Assembly: GCA_964537685.1 (NCBI GenBank) | Contig: CAZICM010000004.1 | Span: 62,001 to 126,000 of the forward strand | Direction: 5' to 3' | Source: CAZICM01 sp964537685 | GTDB lineage: Bacteria > Myxococcota_A > Polyangia > Polyangiales > Polyangiaceae | Length of the DNA: 64,000 nt | In this document: one piece after another, positions 25,634 to 35,148 of the stretch | Position numbering within the stretch: the stretch's first letter is position 1 | Layout of the letters: every line of letters begins with the position of its first letter | Program-made: the position numbers and the translations under genes | The notes under the pieces: model-generated | Database searches by the model: none | What the model was told of the DNA's origin: nothing | Seen by the model: only the letters and a program-made list of their open reading frames with translations

Positions 25634-26460
25634 ATTGTTTGAGCAGCAACCATCTCGGCGGCCTCTTTAACCAGATGCCCCATTTTAGGATGCTGGGGCT
25701 CCATGCTGGGCTGAATGCCTTCGGCCTTTAGGGCCTCGCTGCACACCGGACCGATCGAAGCCACAAAGCTCTGCCGCAAGCCTGTTCGCACCTCTTCCGC
25801 GATGCCTTCCTCGGCCGCGACCAGAAACACATGTTCCACCTGAGCGCGGCTCGTAAAAAGAGCGATCGTTATTTCTCGCTTGGCGATGGCGTGAAGCGCT
25901 TGTTTTAAAGGCTCTATGTCTTCAGGCAGAGCCCAGCGGTAGACGGGAATGGGCAAAACCGACGCGCCCTGAGCCTGAAGAGCGCGGTAGAGCTCGAGCG
26001 TGGGCGCGCCATACTCCTGGATAGCGATGCGGACGCCTGAAAGCGAAGGCCGGCCCTCGAGAAGCGCCAAAAGCTGTCTCCAGGTATTGGGCTCGGGCAC
26101 GGTTAAAAAGCCATGGACCCCGATTTCCCGAAGCACCGAGGCCGGCTTCGGCCCCCGCGCGATTACCGTTTTCGTGGCTTGCAAAGCCCGCACAAAATCG
26201 TCCTGAGAAAACTCGGGCGAGATCTCTTGAATCAGCGCCCTCGTCCCCACGCCTGTCATCAGCACAACAACGTCAAAAGCCTGATTTACAAGCTCTTTCA
26301 TAAACGCTTTTGCGGCAGGATTTTCGGCGATGACCACCTCGCGCATGCTCTTCGCGGAGCGCGCAACGCCGCCATAGCGCTCGATCAGATTCGCCATTTC
26401 AAGCGCGCGGCGGCTCTCAAAACTAAGCACCGTGCGGCCTTGAAAGCCTTCCTTGTTCAT
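25630..26460 (-). CDS. hemD: Uroporphyrinogen-III synthase
   Basis: The start at 26460 has AAGGAACG before it and gives 276 residues, near the family length. The protein has two similar alpha/beta halves typical of HemD. Recognisable elements are TVLSFESRRALEMANLIERYGG at the start, VVLMTGVGTRALIQ, ARGPKPASVLREIG, and in the second half IPVYRWALPED and SIGPVCSEALKAEG. HemD closes and inverts ring D of hydroxymethylbilane in tetrapyrrole synthesis. The family diverges strongly, but the motif set is convincing. The gene stands alone here and diverges from a small membrane protein gene. Confidence 0.9.
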   Translation of the reverse strand: MNKEGFQGRTVLSFESRRALEMANLIERYGGVARSAKSMREVVIAENPAAKAFMKELVNQAFDVVVLMTGVGTRALIQEISPEFSQDDFVRALQATKTVIARGPKPASVLREIGVHGFLTVPEPNTWRQLLALLEGRPSLSGVRIAIQEYGAPTLELYRALQAQGASVLPIPVYRWALPEDIEPLKQALHAIAKREITIALFTSRAQVEHVFLVAAEEGIAEEVRTGLRQSFVASIGPVCSEALKAEGIQPSMEPQHPKMGHLVKEAAEMVAAQTM

Positions 26461-26546
26461 TGCCACGTTCCTTTTATGTTTTCCCGTCCGGCCATTTCTC
26501 ACACAGAAGCGATTTGATAGCTTGGCGGAAGGAGCTCTGGTTGTTC

Positions 26547-26840
26547 ATGAACGAGTCCGCCGAAAGCGCCGCACCCCAAGATCAAAGCGAATCCGCGCCA
26601 AATTCCAATGACCTTCCCGAACCCGCCGAAGGAATGGAGCCCAGTTCAGAAGGCCCCGATCCGGTGATCGGCGCCGGCCTTGTCTTTTTAGGTATTTTTG
26701 GGATGGGAATCGCCGGCGCGCTGGGAGCTCACTATGCCTTCGATTTCGGCGTTTTTATTGCTGTAACGGGTGCGGCGCTGTTCGTGGTTTTCGTCACGCT
26801 TTCAGCGCTCAAACAGCGCCGCCCCAAAACATCCGGCTAG
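26547..26840 (+). CDS. Small membrane protein
   Basis: The start at 26547 follows GGAAGGAGC and gives 97 residues; a start 29 codons upstream would overlap hemD and lacks sense. The first 40 residues are acidic and probably disordered. Two membrane segments follow (VIGAGLVFLGIFGMGIAGAL and AYDFGVFIAV-type sequence near 70-92), and the end is positively charged. The function is not known. Its stop lies 2 bases from the stop of the convergent S41 protease gene. Confidence 0.68.
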   Translation: MNESAESAAPQDQSESAPNSNDLPEPAEGMEPSSEGPDPVIGAGLVFLGIFGMGIAGALGAHYAFDFGVFIAVTGAALFVVFVTLSALKQRRPKTSG

Positions 26841-26842
26841 CT

Positions 26843-29800
26843 CTATTCGCCGTCGGCGCCGCCCGCCCAATCGGCCACAGGATCATCCGTCTTCGGCGTC
26901 TTGAGAATCGATCCATCCGGCCCGTCCTTGCGAACCACAATCGTTCGCCGCGTGGTCGTATCCGGATTTTCACGCGCCACCACCGTAATCAAATTCACGC
27001 CGGGACGCAGCAGCGCATCGAACTCAAACCCCGCCCGCCGCGGATCGGAACCATCGCGGTTCGATCGATAAAACACCTTGCGCGTGCCGACAAAGGCAAA
27101 CATATCGAGCAATCGCTCGCCGTCCGATGCCACGCCGCTCACCTTAATTTTATCGTCTTTTGTAGCCATTGCGGCCACTTGAAGTTCTACCTGGGGCGGT
27201 GCGTGCGAATAGATATCGTCGAATGCAATAGGCCCGGATGCCGCGCCGCCCGGTGTGACTTCTTCTTCCGACACAAAGGCAATGCGCTTCTGGCCCAAGT
27301 CGACTTTGTACACGCTGCCGTATTTGCCCAAGGCGTTTACAGCGCTTCCCGCGGCGAGCTTTCCAAACGAAGTCTGCGCTTTGCGCTCAGGCGATCCAAA
27401 CAGCACCGCTCCGCCCGAACCGGCTTTTAGAGCGCCTTGGAAGGGCAGAAAACGCAGCGGCGCCTCGACAGGAATCTTCACCTTCTCTGTCGCGTACTCG
27501 ACCAAATCCCGGTCGGCCACCGTCAGCGAAATCACCGCTTCGGGCTCGGCAAGCTGAGGCTGTACATCGAAGGAAAACGACACCCTGCGCACATCGCCGG
27601 GCATCATGTTCGAGATATCAAAACGCCCTGCGTGAAGCAGAAGCCCATCGCCGGATAGGTTTGAAATATTGGCCTGCGTCTCATAAGAGCGCCCTTTGCC
27701 AACGTTTTTCACCGTCAGGTACATCGTCATCTGCTCGCCCTTTTGAAGGCGGCCATCCCCGTTGCCCACGCGGTCATCGACGACTTCGTACGCATACTGA
27801 AAGAGCGGCCTCTCCAGCGCGCGAATCACAGGCCGAATCTCAGCGGGAGCCGGCGCGGGACCGGACGATGCATCGAAGACCACCTTCACGCCGTCGCTCC
27901 GCGAAAGCGCATCCATCGATATCTTGCAGATGCGCTTCGCATCGGGAGAACGAGGCTTCGTCGTACCGACTTTGTGCCCCTCGACTTCGCAATAACCAAA
28001 AGGCGCCTTCGCGGTTTTGCTCTGCCCAGGCCCGATTTTACCGAACACAAGCTCTTTGCCATCGAGGTAGCGATTGTCGCTCTCGGTCGTTGCACGCAGC
28101 CTGTACACCGGGTTTTTGCCGTTGTTCTTCACGGTCACCCGAAGCTCCATCGACTCACCCGCGGTGACTTCCGCGTTCGGCCGATCGGTCTCGACCTTCA
28201 CCTCCAGCTCGGAAGGCGCCGCCACCTGCGCTCCCTCGGGCGCCTCGCTCCAATCGATGCTCAGCTTTGAAAGATCGGCCGACACTTTGGCCAGCTCTTC
28301 CTTGCGCGTCTGCTCGATAAAATCGCGCAGCGCCCGGATCTGCTCCAGCCGCGATTTACCGGGCTGACCGCGCTGCGCCAGATCGCGCGCAAAGCGCACC
28401 GGAAAATCAAGCTCAAAGTCCTCGTCGATATCGCCCCCGCGTTCCCGCAGCGCCATGCGATCGGCGTTCGACAATTGATAGCGAACGGTTTCCATCGGCT
28501 TTCCAGGGGCCTGCGCCCGCTCGCTCCGAAGCGATGCCGATAGATCGCGCTCCTTGATTCCATCGGACTGCACGGTGAGATCCATTTCCAAATCATCGGC
28601 CGTCATCGGATCGAGCTCGATATCAGGCGTCACGCCCACACCCTGAATGGAGACATCGCCGGGCGTCAGGTATTGAGCGATGGTGAGCTTCAGCGCTGCT
28701 TTTTCAGGCGTTACATCGGGGAACACAAGCTGAACGCTGCCCTTACCAAAGGTCGTTGAGCCCACGATGATGGCCCGGTCATGATTCTTCAGCGCGCCCG
28801 CCACAATCTCGCTCGCGCTCGCCGATGTGCCGCTCACCAGAACGACAATGGGATAATTCGGCTCGGTTTCAGGCACTTTCGCGCGCTTCTCTTCACGGCC
28901 GTCGCTCGCGCCGACCGTCGACACAATCACACCGTCGTTCAGGAATTTATCCGCGATGCGCGCCGCCTGATCCAACAGCCCGCCTGGATTGCCGCGCAAA
29001 TCGAGCACGAGTCCCCGGATCGGCCCTTTCGCCGAAAACTCGGCCAATGCCGCCGAAAGCTCCACGTAGGACGTGCCCTGGAATTGCTTGAGCCGCACAT
29101 AGCCAACACCGTTATCCAGCGCGCGCGACTCGACTGAACGCACTTTGATTTCCTCGCGCACAAGTTCAAAAGGCTTTGGCGTGGCCCAGCCGTTTTCTCC
29201 CTCGCGCACCACCCACACACTCACCTTGGTGCCTGGATCGCCGCGCAGCCGCTTTACAGCGTCATCGAGCGGCATGTTCAGCGTCGATTCGTTGTTGATC
29301 TTCACGATGCGATCAAAACGCTTTAATCCCGCGCGGCCCGCCGGCGTGCCAGGCATGGGATTCATCACGGTGAGCATCTGATCGCGGATGGAAATCACAA
29401 TGCCCAAACCGCCGAATTTGCCCGACGTCGAGACATTCATTTCCTTGTAAGCCTCGGGGCTCAAGAACACCGAATGAGGATCGAGCGTGTGAAGCATTCC
29501 ATTGCACGCCGCGTATTCGATCTCGCGCAGATCGACATCGGTGCCCTTTAGATGCTGCTGCAAAAAGGCGAAGATCTCGCGCAGCCTCGCCGACACATCC
29601 CAAGGCCCTTGCACGTTATCGATGCGGAACTTTTTCTCTTGGTTCTCGACGCGGACAGTGACCTCTTTAGGATCGTCGGTTACGACCATCACCTGCGCCA
29701 CATCGCGCTGCACATAATTCAGCGCTGAAAGCAGCATTTCCTTAGGCTTCACCCGATCCGGATCGACATATTTGTCGCGGATCATTTTGAGCGTCTCATT

Positions 29801-29977
29801 CACTGCATCGAGCCGCGTCAAATCGTAGGGCGGCTTTGCAGCTTGGCCTGTCACGGCGAGCGCAGGTTCAAAACCGCGCCACAACCCGCCTGGACCGAAC
29901 TGAAGAGCGAAGTAGGTGGCCAGAGAAAATGCGCCGAAGACAACGCCCGCTTTACCCAAACGCTCGAGAAATCGCAT
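26843..29977 (-). CDS. S41 carboxyl-terminal processing protease with extended C-terminus
   Basis: The 1044-residue protein has a membrane anchor at the N-terminus (GVVFGAFSLATYFALQF) and an Arg/Asp-rich helical domain. A PDZ domain follows near residues 185-275 (GGLGIVISIRDQMLTVMNPM), then the S41 catalytic domain. The catalytic Ser is in SGTSASASEIVAG near residue 385 and the Lys in FGKGSVQL near 411. TPDIELDPM closes the usual core. It is about twice the length of a typical CtpA. The rest contains two CARDB-like beta regions (ESMELRVTVKNNGKNPVYRL, and one with NVGKGRSYETQANI) and a C-terminal beta domain. The protein acts in the periplasm, perhaps in envelope protein turnover. Confidence 0.93.
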   Translation of the reverse strand: MRFLERLGKAGVVFGAFSLATYFALQFGPGGLWRGFEPALAVTGQAAKPPYDLTRLDAVNETLKMIRDKYVDPDRVKPKEMLLSALNYVQRDVAQVMVVTDDPKEVTVRVENQEKKFRIDNVQGPWDVSARLREIFAFLQQHLKGTDVDLREIEYAACNGMLHTLDPHSVFLSPEAYKEMNVSTSGKFGGLGIVISIRDQMLTVMNPMPGTPAGRAGLKRFDRIVKINNESTLNMPLDDAVKRLRGDPGTKVSVWVVREGENGWATPKPFELVREEIKVRSVESRALDNGVGYVRLKQFQGTSYVELSAALAEFSAKGPIRGLVLDLRGNPGGLLDQAARIADKFLNDGVIVSTVGASDGREEKRAKVPETEPNYPIVVLVSGTSASASEIVAGALKNHDRAIIVGSTTFGKGSVQLVFPDVTPEKAALKLTIAQYLTPGDVSIQGVGVTPDIELDPMTADDLEMDLTVQSDGIKERDLSASLRSERAQAPGKPMETVRYQLSNADRMALRERGGDIDEDFELDFPVRFARDLAQRGQPGKSRLEQIRALRDFIEQTRKEELAKVSADLSKLSIDWSEAPEGAQVAAPSELEVKVETDRPNAEVTAGESMELRVTVKNNGKNPVYRLRATTESDNRYLDGKELVFGKIGPGQSKTAKAPFGYCEVEGHKVGTTKPRSPDAKRICKISMDALSRSDGVKVVFDASSGPAPAPAEIRPVIRALERPLFQYAYEVVDDRVGNGDGRLQKGEQMTMYLTVKNVGKGRSYETQANISNLSGDGLLLHAGRFDISNMMPGDVRRVSFSFDVQPQLAEPEAVISLTVADRDLVEYATEKVKIPVEAPLRFLPFQGALKAGSGGAVLFGSPERKAQTSFGKLAAGSAVNALGKYGSVYKVDLGQKRIAFVSEEEVTPGGAASGPIAFDDIYSHAPPQVELQVAAMATKDDKIKVSGVASDGERLLDMFAFVGTRKVFYRSNRDGSDPRRAGFEFDALLRPGVNLITVVARENPDTTTRRTIVVRKDGPDGSILKTPKTDDPVADWAGGADGE

Positions 29978-30113
29978 GCGGACGAGTATAGACGGCTTCG
30001 TCCGCGCGTCGATCGGCCAAGGCGTTTAAGAATGCTTGTGGAGCGGCCGGTGCAGCGAAGCAGGCAAGGGGTGCAGGGGCCGGGATAGCGGAAGGCGGGG
30101 AACGAAAGACGTA

Positions 30114-30323
30114 TCAGGCCGATTTCTGATCGCCCGAACCGCTTTCACCTTCGGGCTTCTTTGGCAATTGTTTGTTGGCGTCGTCATCGTCCTTCAAACC
30201 CTTTTTGAAGTTGCGAATGCCTTCGCCCAAGCCTTTTCCAATGTCGGCAATGCGCCCCGCACCGAACAAGAGAAGGATCACGCCGAGAATAATGACGATT
30301 TCAAGAGGTCCGAGACGGCCCAT
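30114..30323 (-). CDS. tatA: Sec-independent translocase TatA/TatE-type protein
   Basis: The start at 30323 (AGGGAGAAATGTC before it) gives 69 residues, the family length. The protein begins MGRLGPLEIVIILGVILLLF, with one membrane helix, then the hinge and amphipathic helix of TatA (FGAGRIADIGKGLGEGIRNFKKGL) and an acidic, Lys/Pro-rich tail. TatA forms the pore for export of folded proteins with twin-arginine signals, such as the protein at 19794-21173. tatB and tatC are not in the window. Confidence 0.96.
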   Translation of the reverse strand: MGRLGPLEIVIILGVILLLFGAGRIADIGKGLGEGIRNFKKGLKDDDDANKQLPKKPEGESGSGDQKSA

Positions 30324-30493
30324 GACATTTCTCCCTGAAGGCTCTGACCCGCCGTGCCGGCGCGCAAATGAAAGCCAGAAGCCCGCGCAGTTCAAGAACC
30401 CGTATCACCCTCTTTTATTCCAAGCAACGAACGCGGCGAGCGGACAGGACAGACGCTTGTTCAGGCTTGTCCGCGGTGTGTTGGAATGGGTGA

Positions 30494-31555
30494 TCAATGA
30501 AATCGTATTGCCTTTGCGGCCTCTCTGCCTCGAGGACGGGCGCGCAGCCTCGCCCCATAAAAGGGCAGGTGAACCGTAAGCCACAGTGCAAGGCAACCGA
30601 GCGCGGGCACGCCGAGATAGAGGAAAAACGCCGATGGCGAGCGCTCCAGCGATGAAAGAAACAGCAAGGCAGCGGACGCACCTGAAACGCCTGCACAGAG
30701 AGCATGGACGCGGCTTTTGATCGAGCGCGCCAGCACAAGCGCCGACACCCACAGCGACAGCAATCCCGCCGAACCCGATACAAGCAGGGCCCGCACAACC
30801 GGATGGAGATTGGAGGGCCGGAGCGCCGGAGCGAAACCCGAAATCGACAGCTCTGTGGTGCGCACCTGGACCGGAGGATCGGGCGCCTTTGTTTCGCGGA
30901 CAAACAAGCGGGCATCGGAAAAACGCAAGGTGCTCATGTCCTCTGAAAACGAAACAGAAGCGGCGCTCAGCGCGGCCGTCCGATGCTGAATAAAAAACGT
31001 CCCCACAAGCTTGGGAACTTCACCCTTGGCGCAAATCCAAACGAAATCGATGGTTGGAACAGCAACGATCACGGGCACTGCAGACGGCGCTTCGTTCGCC
31101 TTTCGCGCACATCCTTCGCGCGCTTCGTTCAGCCATGTTTCGACGCGCCTTGCGGGCGAAATAGCCACCGAGCCCCACAAGCCCGAAGCCAGGCTCAAGA
31201 CCAGCGCGCTGCAAAGCAACACAGGCCATCCGCTCCAAGCGATACGCGCGGGACGAACACCCAGCGCACCCAGCGCCCGAAGCTCACCGCGTTCCACAAG
31301 CGCGCTGCTCGCAAGCGCAAACGAAATCACCGGCGCGACAAACAGCGCAACTTCCAGCGACATGGCCAACAGCTCGGCCCCAAACGCAATCCACAGCTCG
31401 GCCGGAAGTCCCGAACCAAAGAGCCAAGGCAAAAAACGAAGCGCGCCCACCACAAAAGCAAGCCCGGCCAAAAGCCCGCTCAAGCGCAACAAAAGCTTGG
31501 CGGCGCCCGCCGCAAGAACGCGAAAAAGACCAAGACTAAATGGCCGAAATCCCAT
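30494..31555 (-). CDS. LptF/LptG-type (YjgP/YjgQ) permease
   Basis: The start at 31555 gives 353 residues; a start 62 codons further upstream overlaps the divergent gene. The layout fits LptF/LptG: three helices at the N-terminus, then ELRALGALGVRPARIAWSGW and a fourth helix ending in P, a long periplasmic beta-rich region of about 130 residues, and two or three helices at the C-terminus. LptF and LptG are the membrane parts of the LptB2FG exporter that extracts lipopolysaccharide. The sequence is divergent and no partner is nearby, so it may be a stand-alone variant. It lies upstream of tatA in the same direction. Confidence 0.75.
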   Translation of the reverse strand: MGFRPFSLGLFRVLAAGAAKLLLRLSGLLAGLAFVVGALRFLPWLFGSGLPAELWIAFGAELLAMSLEVALFVAPVISFALASSALVERGELRALGALGVRPARIAWSGWPVLLCSALVLSLASGLWGSVAISPARRVETWLNEAREGCARKANEAPSAVPVIVAVPTIDFVWICAKGEVPKLVGTFFIQHRTAALSAASVSFSEDMSTLRFSDARLFVRETKAPDPPVQVRTTELSISGFAPALRPSNLHPVVRALLVSGSAGLLSLWVSALVLARSIKSRVHALCAGVSGASAALLFLSSLERSPSAFFLYLGVPALGCLALWLTVHLPFYGARLRARPRGREAAKAIRFH

Positions 31556-31630
31556 GTTAGGCTGGCTCGTGCGATCGCAGTGAAACCCAACGACAAGAAA
31601 TGGCGAGCACCCGCCTGCAACAACAGCCCG

Positions 31631-32296
31631 ATGCACTTCAGCAAAAAGGTCAATACACATCGAACGCCCGGCGCGTTTTTTCGCGTGTGCGCCGTGGGAG
31701 CCTGTGCCCTTGCGGCGTTGAGTTCTTCGTCGCCGGCCCACGCGGACGGCCCAGTTTCGGGAACCGGTAAAGGCATCGTGGGAGGCGCGCTTCTGGGCGG
31801 CGAAGTCGTCACCATCACCATGGGAATCATCGGCATTGAAGCCTGGTGGCCCTACGCTGTTTTTGGAGCCGTGGGCGCCGCAGGCGGCGGAATCGGAGGC
31901 TATTTCGTCGAGTCCGCAGCCCCCGCCGAAGCGCCTTTGTATATGCTCGCGGGCGGCATGGCCCTTGTGATTCCCGCCGTTATCGCCGTTCTCAACGCAA
32001 CAGCCTACGCCCCGCCCAAGGACACCGAAGATCCCTCGCTGACTCAGCCCTCGGACGAAAACCCAGGACCCGCCCCCGCCGGCTTATCCAACAACCAAAC
32101 CAAGACCCGGGCCCCGCAGCGCAGCGCCCAAACACCCCGCATCCCCACCGCCCTCTTTGGCTTGGAACGGGATGCTTTTAGATTGGGCCTGCCTATCCTG
32201 GAAATAAGGCCGATGTATTCGCTCAGCGAGCAACAACAGTTTGGTGTGAGCCAGCGTCACGAATTTCGCGTCCCCATCTTTCAAGCCATGTTTTAA
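31631..32296 (+). CDS. Hypothetical exported protein
   Basis: The start at 31631 gives 221 residues with a signal peptide (FFRVCAVGACALAALSSSS, cleavage near AHADG); a GTG 17 codons upstream (31580) is possible. The much longer open frame from 30983 runs antisense to the permease gene and is not used. The mature part has two membrane-spanning glycine-rich helices (about 45-65 and 95-110, with GGALLGGEVVTITMGIIGI and AGGMALVIPAVIAVL). A Pro/Thr-rich disordered segment follows, then a short C-terminal beta region (LGLPILEIRPMYS). Function unknown. Confidence 0.65.
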   Translation: MHFSKKVNTHRTPGAFFRVCAVGACALAALSSSSPAHADGPVSGTGKGIVGGALLGGEVVTITMGIIGIEAWWPYAVFGAVGAAGGGIGGYFVESAAPAEAPLYMLAGGMALVIPAVIAVLNATAYAPPKDTEDPSLTQPSDENPGPAPAGLSNNQTKTRAPQRSAQTPRIPTALFGLERDAFRLGLPILEIRPMYSLSEQQQFGVSQRHEFRVPIFQAMF

Positions 32297-32529
32297 CACA
32301 TGAATGTGTTGCAACGATTCCTCGTAAATCAAAGGCTTTTTAAACTATTTGATCTTTTTTTTGGTTTTTGTGATCAAAAGTCGTTTTGCCGGCCATTTAG
32401 CAGTTTGTGGAAGCGAATATTTCGGCTCTCAAACGCCGCTGGGAAAGGTGTGTCCATTGCTTTCTTCCCCTGCGGAGGGCGCGCGGCCCCTAATTCAGCT
32501 CAGGCCGATGTAAGCGGGCGGCTGACCTG

Positions 32530-33072
32530 ATGAATCCGGCAAGCGAAGCCCGGCTCCGGGCCATGATCGAAACGTATTTTGATTTGGTCTACCGGGTATT
32601 GCGAAGGCTGGGCGTGCCTGTGCAGGAAATGGACGATTGCATGCAGCAGGTGTTCCTGGTGGCCTCGCGCAAATTGCCTGAAATCGCCGAAGGAACCGAG
32701 CTTGCGTTTCTTCAGCAAACGGCGGTGAAGGTAGCCTCGCAGGCCCGCAGGGCCGAGCGAAGATGGCGCGCAGAAGGTAAACACCACGGCACGGAGCTGA
32801 GCGATCCCGTTCCCAGGCCGGATGAGCTCGCGGATCAAAAACAAATGCTCACGCTTCTCGATGAAGTGCTGAGCGCTTTACCCGAGGAGCTTCGGACGGT
32901 GTTTGTACTGTTTGAGCTTCAAGAAGTACCGATGGCGCAGATCGCAAACATGCTCGATGTTCCCGTTGGCACCGTTGGCTCACGCCTGCGGCGCGCCCGG
33001 GAAGCCTTTGAGCAATTGCTATCGAACCACGCGAAGTCACCCAAGGCGGGCGCAGATGGAGAAGAATCATGA
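32530..33072 (+). CDS. ECF RNA polymerase sigma factor (module 1)
   Basis: The 180-residue protein has sigma-70 region 2 (YFDLVYRVLRRLGVP, DDCMQQVFLVASRKL) and region 4 (LPEELRTVFVLFELQEVPM followed by GTVGSRLRRARE), the size of ECF factors. Its stop overlaps the ATG of the next gene by 4 bases, so it is translationally coupled to the TonB-like protein that probably contains the sigma-binding part. It is clearly related to the ECF at 35149 (shared RLRAM, RLLRRLGV-type and DDC.QQVF motifs). Confidence 0.93.
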   Translation: MNPASEARLRAMIETYFDLVYRVLRRLGVPVQEMDDCMQQVFLVASRKLPEIAEGTELAFLQQTAVKVASQARRAERRWRAEGKHHGTELSDPVPRPDELADQKQMLTLLDEVLSALPEELRTVFVLFELQEVPMAQIANMLDVPVGTVGSRLRRAREAFEQLLSNHAKSPKAGADGEES

Positions 33073-34064
33073 GCGATCCCGACAGGTGGCTGGACGAAAA
33101 AGACCGAAAGGAAACGGCACTTCGGAACGCCTTGTTAAGGGCTGGAAAATCCGAGACGCCGCCCGCATCGGCAAAACCAAAACTTTTGGCCGCACTCTTG
33201 TCCTCCCCTGGCATGGCCCAGACGGCAAAAGGGCGCCTTTCATCACGACTTGCTCAAGGGTTGGAGAAAAGAACAATGTTCGACGCGGTTTTAAATCGGG
33301 CAAACACGGCCAAAGGCCGCTTTGGCACAGGGGCTTTCTTTTCAGCCGTGGTGCATGCGGCGCTTGTGGGGATGGCCATCTACATCAGCAGCCGTCCCCC
33401 GGAAGAAAAGAAGAAAAATGTCGACGTGACCTTCGTGCAAGCCGTGGAGCAGGCGCCGCCTCCCGACGCGCCGCCTCCGCCGCCTCCGCCGCCTCCGCCG
33501 CCCAAGCGCAAGTCGACGCCCAAGGTCGAAAAAGTCGAAGTGAAAGAGCCCGAGGTCGTTAAGAAGCCCGACACGTTGGTCGAATCGACCGAAAAGCCCG
33601 AGGAAAAGCCTGTGGATGTGGCTCAGGCGACACCGACGGATCAAGGCGGAGACGACGATGACGGTGTCGAGGGAGGCGTCGAGGGAGGCGTTAAAGGCGG
33701 CGTGGTCGGCGGCGTGGTCGGCGGACAACTGGGCAGCACCACACCCGTACCCACCGTGCAGCCCCAGAACGTCACCATTCCCTTCGGTGCAGGCATGAAC
33801 CGGCCCTCGATGGTTTCGGGCCGCGACCCCGTGTACACCAAAGACGCACTCGCAGCCCGCGTCGAAGGACTGATGATTGTGCGCTGCACGATCACCACCT
33901 CGGGCGCCATCACCAATTGCCGCGTCATCAAAGAGCTTCCCCACATGAAACAGGCCGTGCTCGACGCGCTCTACAGCCGCCGCTACACGCCCGTTCTCTT
34001 CAACGGCGCGCCCGTAAACGTCGATTACGTGTTCAACATCAAGCTCGTCCTGCCCAGCCGCTAA
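33069..34064 (+). CDS. TonB-like energy-transducer with N-terminal anti-sigma-like segment
   Basis: The 331-residue protein begins with a cytoplasmic segment containing ALLRAGKSETPPASAKPKLL. One membrane helix follows near residues 96-113, then a run of proline (11 in all, encoded by repeated CCG/CCT) and a Lys/Glu/Val-rich linker. A Gly/Val repeat (EGGVEGGVKGGVVGG) leads to a TonB-type C-terminal domain from about 245 (GLMIVRCTITTSGAITNC, YTPVLFNGAPVNVDYVF). The N-terminal segment recurs in the protein at 35881, which also follows an ECF gene, so it probably binds the sigma factor. The layout suggests a regulator of ECF activity powered by, or reporting on, an outer-membrane receptor. Confidence 0.83.
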   Translation: MSDPDRWLDEKDRKETALRNALLRAGKSETPPASAKPKLLAALLSSPGMAQTAKGRLSSRLAQGLEKRTMFDAVLNRANTAKGRFGTGAFFSAVVHAALVGMAIYISSRPPEEKKKNVDVTFVQAVEQAPPPDAPPPPPPPPPPPKRKSTPKVEKVEVKEPEVVKKPDTLVESTEKPEEKPVDVAQATPTDQGGDDDDGVEGGVEGGVKGGVVGGVVGGQLGSTTPVPTVQPQNVTIPFGAGMNRPSMVSGRDPVYTKDALAARVEGLMIVRCTITTSGAITNCRVIKELPHMKQAVLDALYSRRYTPVLFNGAPVNVDYVFNIKLVLPSR

Positions 34065-34111
34065 AACGAAGATCGTGACGCCCTCACGCAAACGAGGCAT
34101 TCTCAAGCGTT

Positions 34112-35116
34112 GTGGGCGAACCGGACCGACTTCGGGCCATCCTGCTCTGCCAAGCGAGTGCCGCATTGATCCTCGGCTATCCGCAGGGCGCGCTCGCCGA
34201 CCCCGAAACAGAACGCATTCAGATTATTTTTCAGGCCCCCGCCGCATGCCCGAGCCCAGAAGCCTTCACCCATGAAGTCCGCGCCCGCACCCGCGCCGCA
34301 TTTGTAAGCGCAGGCCGCGCAGGCAACCGCACCTTCCGCATCCGCATCCATCAACACAAACAAATCTTCACAGGCCGCGTCATCCAAGAACTTCCGAGCG
34401 GCATCTCCAAAAGCGACGATATCCACTGGGAAAATTGCGGCGATCTGGTCTCCGCCCTCGCCATCAAAACCGCCCTCGCCATCGACGACCACACCGAAGC
34501 GCCTATGCCGCCGCTTCTGCCTGCTCTCAAACCCCCTCCACCTCAGCCTTTCCTTCACTCCCTGGCCACCATCCCCAGCTTTTATGCCGAAACACCGCCG
34601 TTTCATGTGAGCTTTGGAACTCAATTCTCCGCCGCGGGCGCCCTCTCGCCCGGTTTCGCGCCCGCCTCCGCCTTCTTCATCGACCTAAGCCGCACCGGCG
34701 ACGGCGCCGAAGCCTTTTCCCTGCGCCTCTCCGTCCTGCGCGCCCACAACCACGTCATTGTTCACCGCGAAATCTTCAGCATGGAGTGGATCGCCGGCCG
34801 CCTGGAAGGCTGTCCCCTCCACCGCCGCGATGACCACTTCACCTTCATCCCCTGCGTCGGCATCGATGCAGGCACCATCGAATGGACAGCCAATCCACCG
34901 GGCGTAACCCGCTATTGGATCTCAGGCAACCTCATCGCCCGTATTCAGTATTCGATCGTTGGACCGCTGCTCGCCGAGGCTCAAGCCAGCCTGGTCATCC
35001 CCTTTATCCACGATCGTTTTGGCCTGGGAAGCCAGGAAAGCTCGGGCTTAGCCGTCCACAAAGTACCTATTTTAAGCGGAAGCGCGGGCGCGGGACTCGC
35101 CTTGCGTTTTCCGTGA
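34112..35116 (+). CDS. Hypothetical exported protein
   Basis: The 334-residue protein starts at GTG 34112, 47 bases after the TonB-like gene, and has a signal-like N-terminus (LRAILLCQASAALILGYPQG, cleavage near ALA/DPE). The mature part has a first domain with FQAPAACPSPEAFTHEVRAR and ENCGDLVSALAIKTALAID, a Pro-rich linker near 135-150, and a C-terminal beta-rich part resembling an outer-membrane barrel (FHVSFGTQFSAAGALSPGF, ALRFP at the very end). It may be the outer-membrane partner of the TonB-like protein, but this rests on position and on the aromatic C-terminal residue only. Confidence 0.68.
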   Translation: MGEPDRLRAILLCQASAALILGYPQGALADPETERIQIIFQAPAACPSPEAFTHEVRARTRAAFVSAGRAGNRTFRIRIHQHKQIFTGRVIQELPSGISKSDDIHWENCGDLVSALAIKTALAIDDHTEAPMPPLLPALKPPPPQPFLHSLATIPSFYAETPPFHVSFGTQFSAAGALSPGFAPASAFFIDLSRTGDGAEAFSLRLSVLRAHNHVIVHREIFSMEWIAGRLEGCPLHRRDDHFTFIPCVGIDAGTIEWTANPPGVTRYWISGNLIARIQYSIVGPLLAEAQASLVIPFIHDRFGLGSQESSGLAVHKVPILSGSAGAGLALRFP

Positions 35117-35148
35117 TCAAAATCGCCCCGATCCACCGATTATGAGTC

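Noticed and set aside
30983..31630. Long N-terminal extension of the exported protein gene at 31631, open from 30983.
   Set aside because: It runs antisense to the LptF/G-like gene, is Arg/Pro/Thr-rich with no signal, and the signal peptide only appears from 31631.
33342..34166. Minus-strand open frame of 274 residues, His/Arg-rich.
   Set aside because: It is the complement of the TonB-like gene, including its proline run; no family features.
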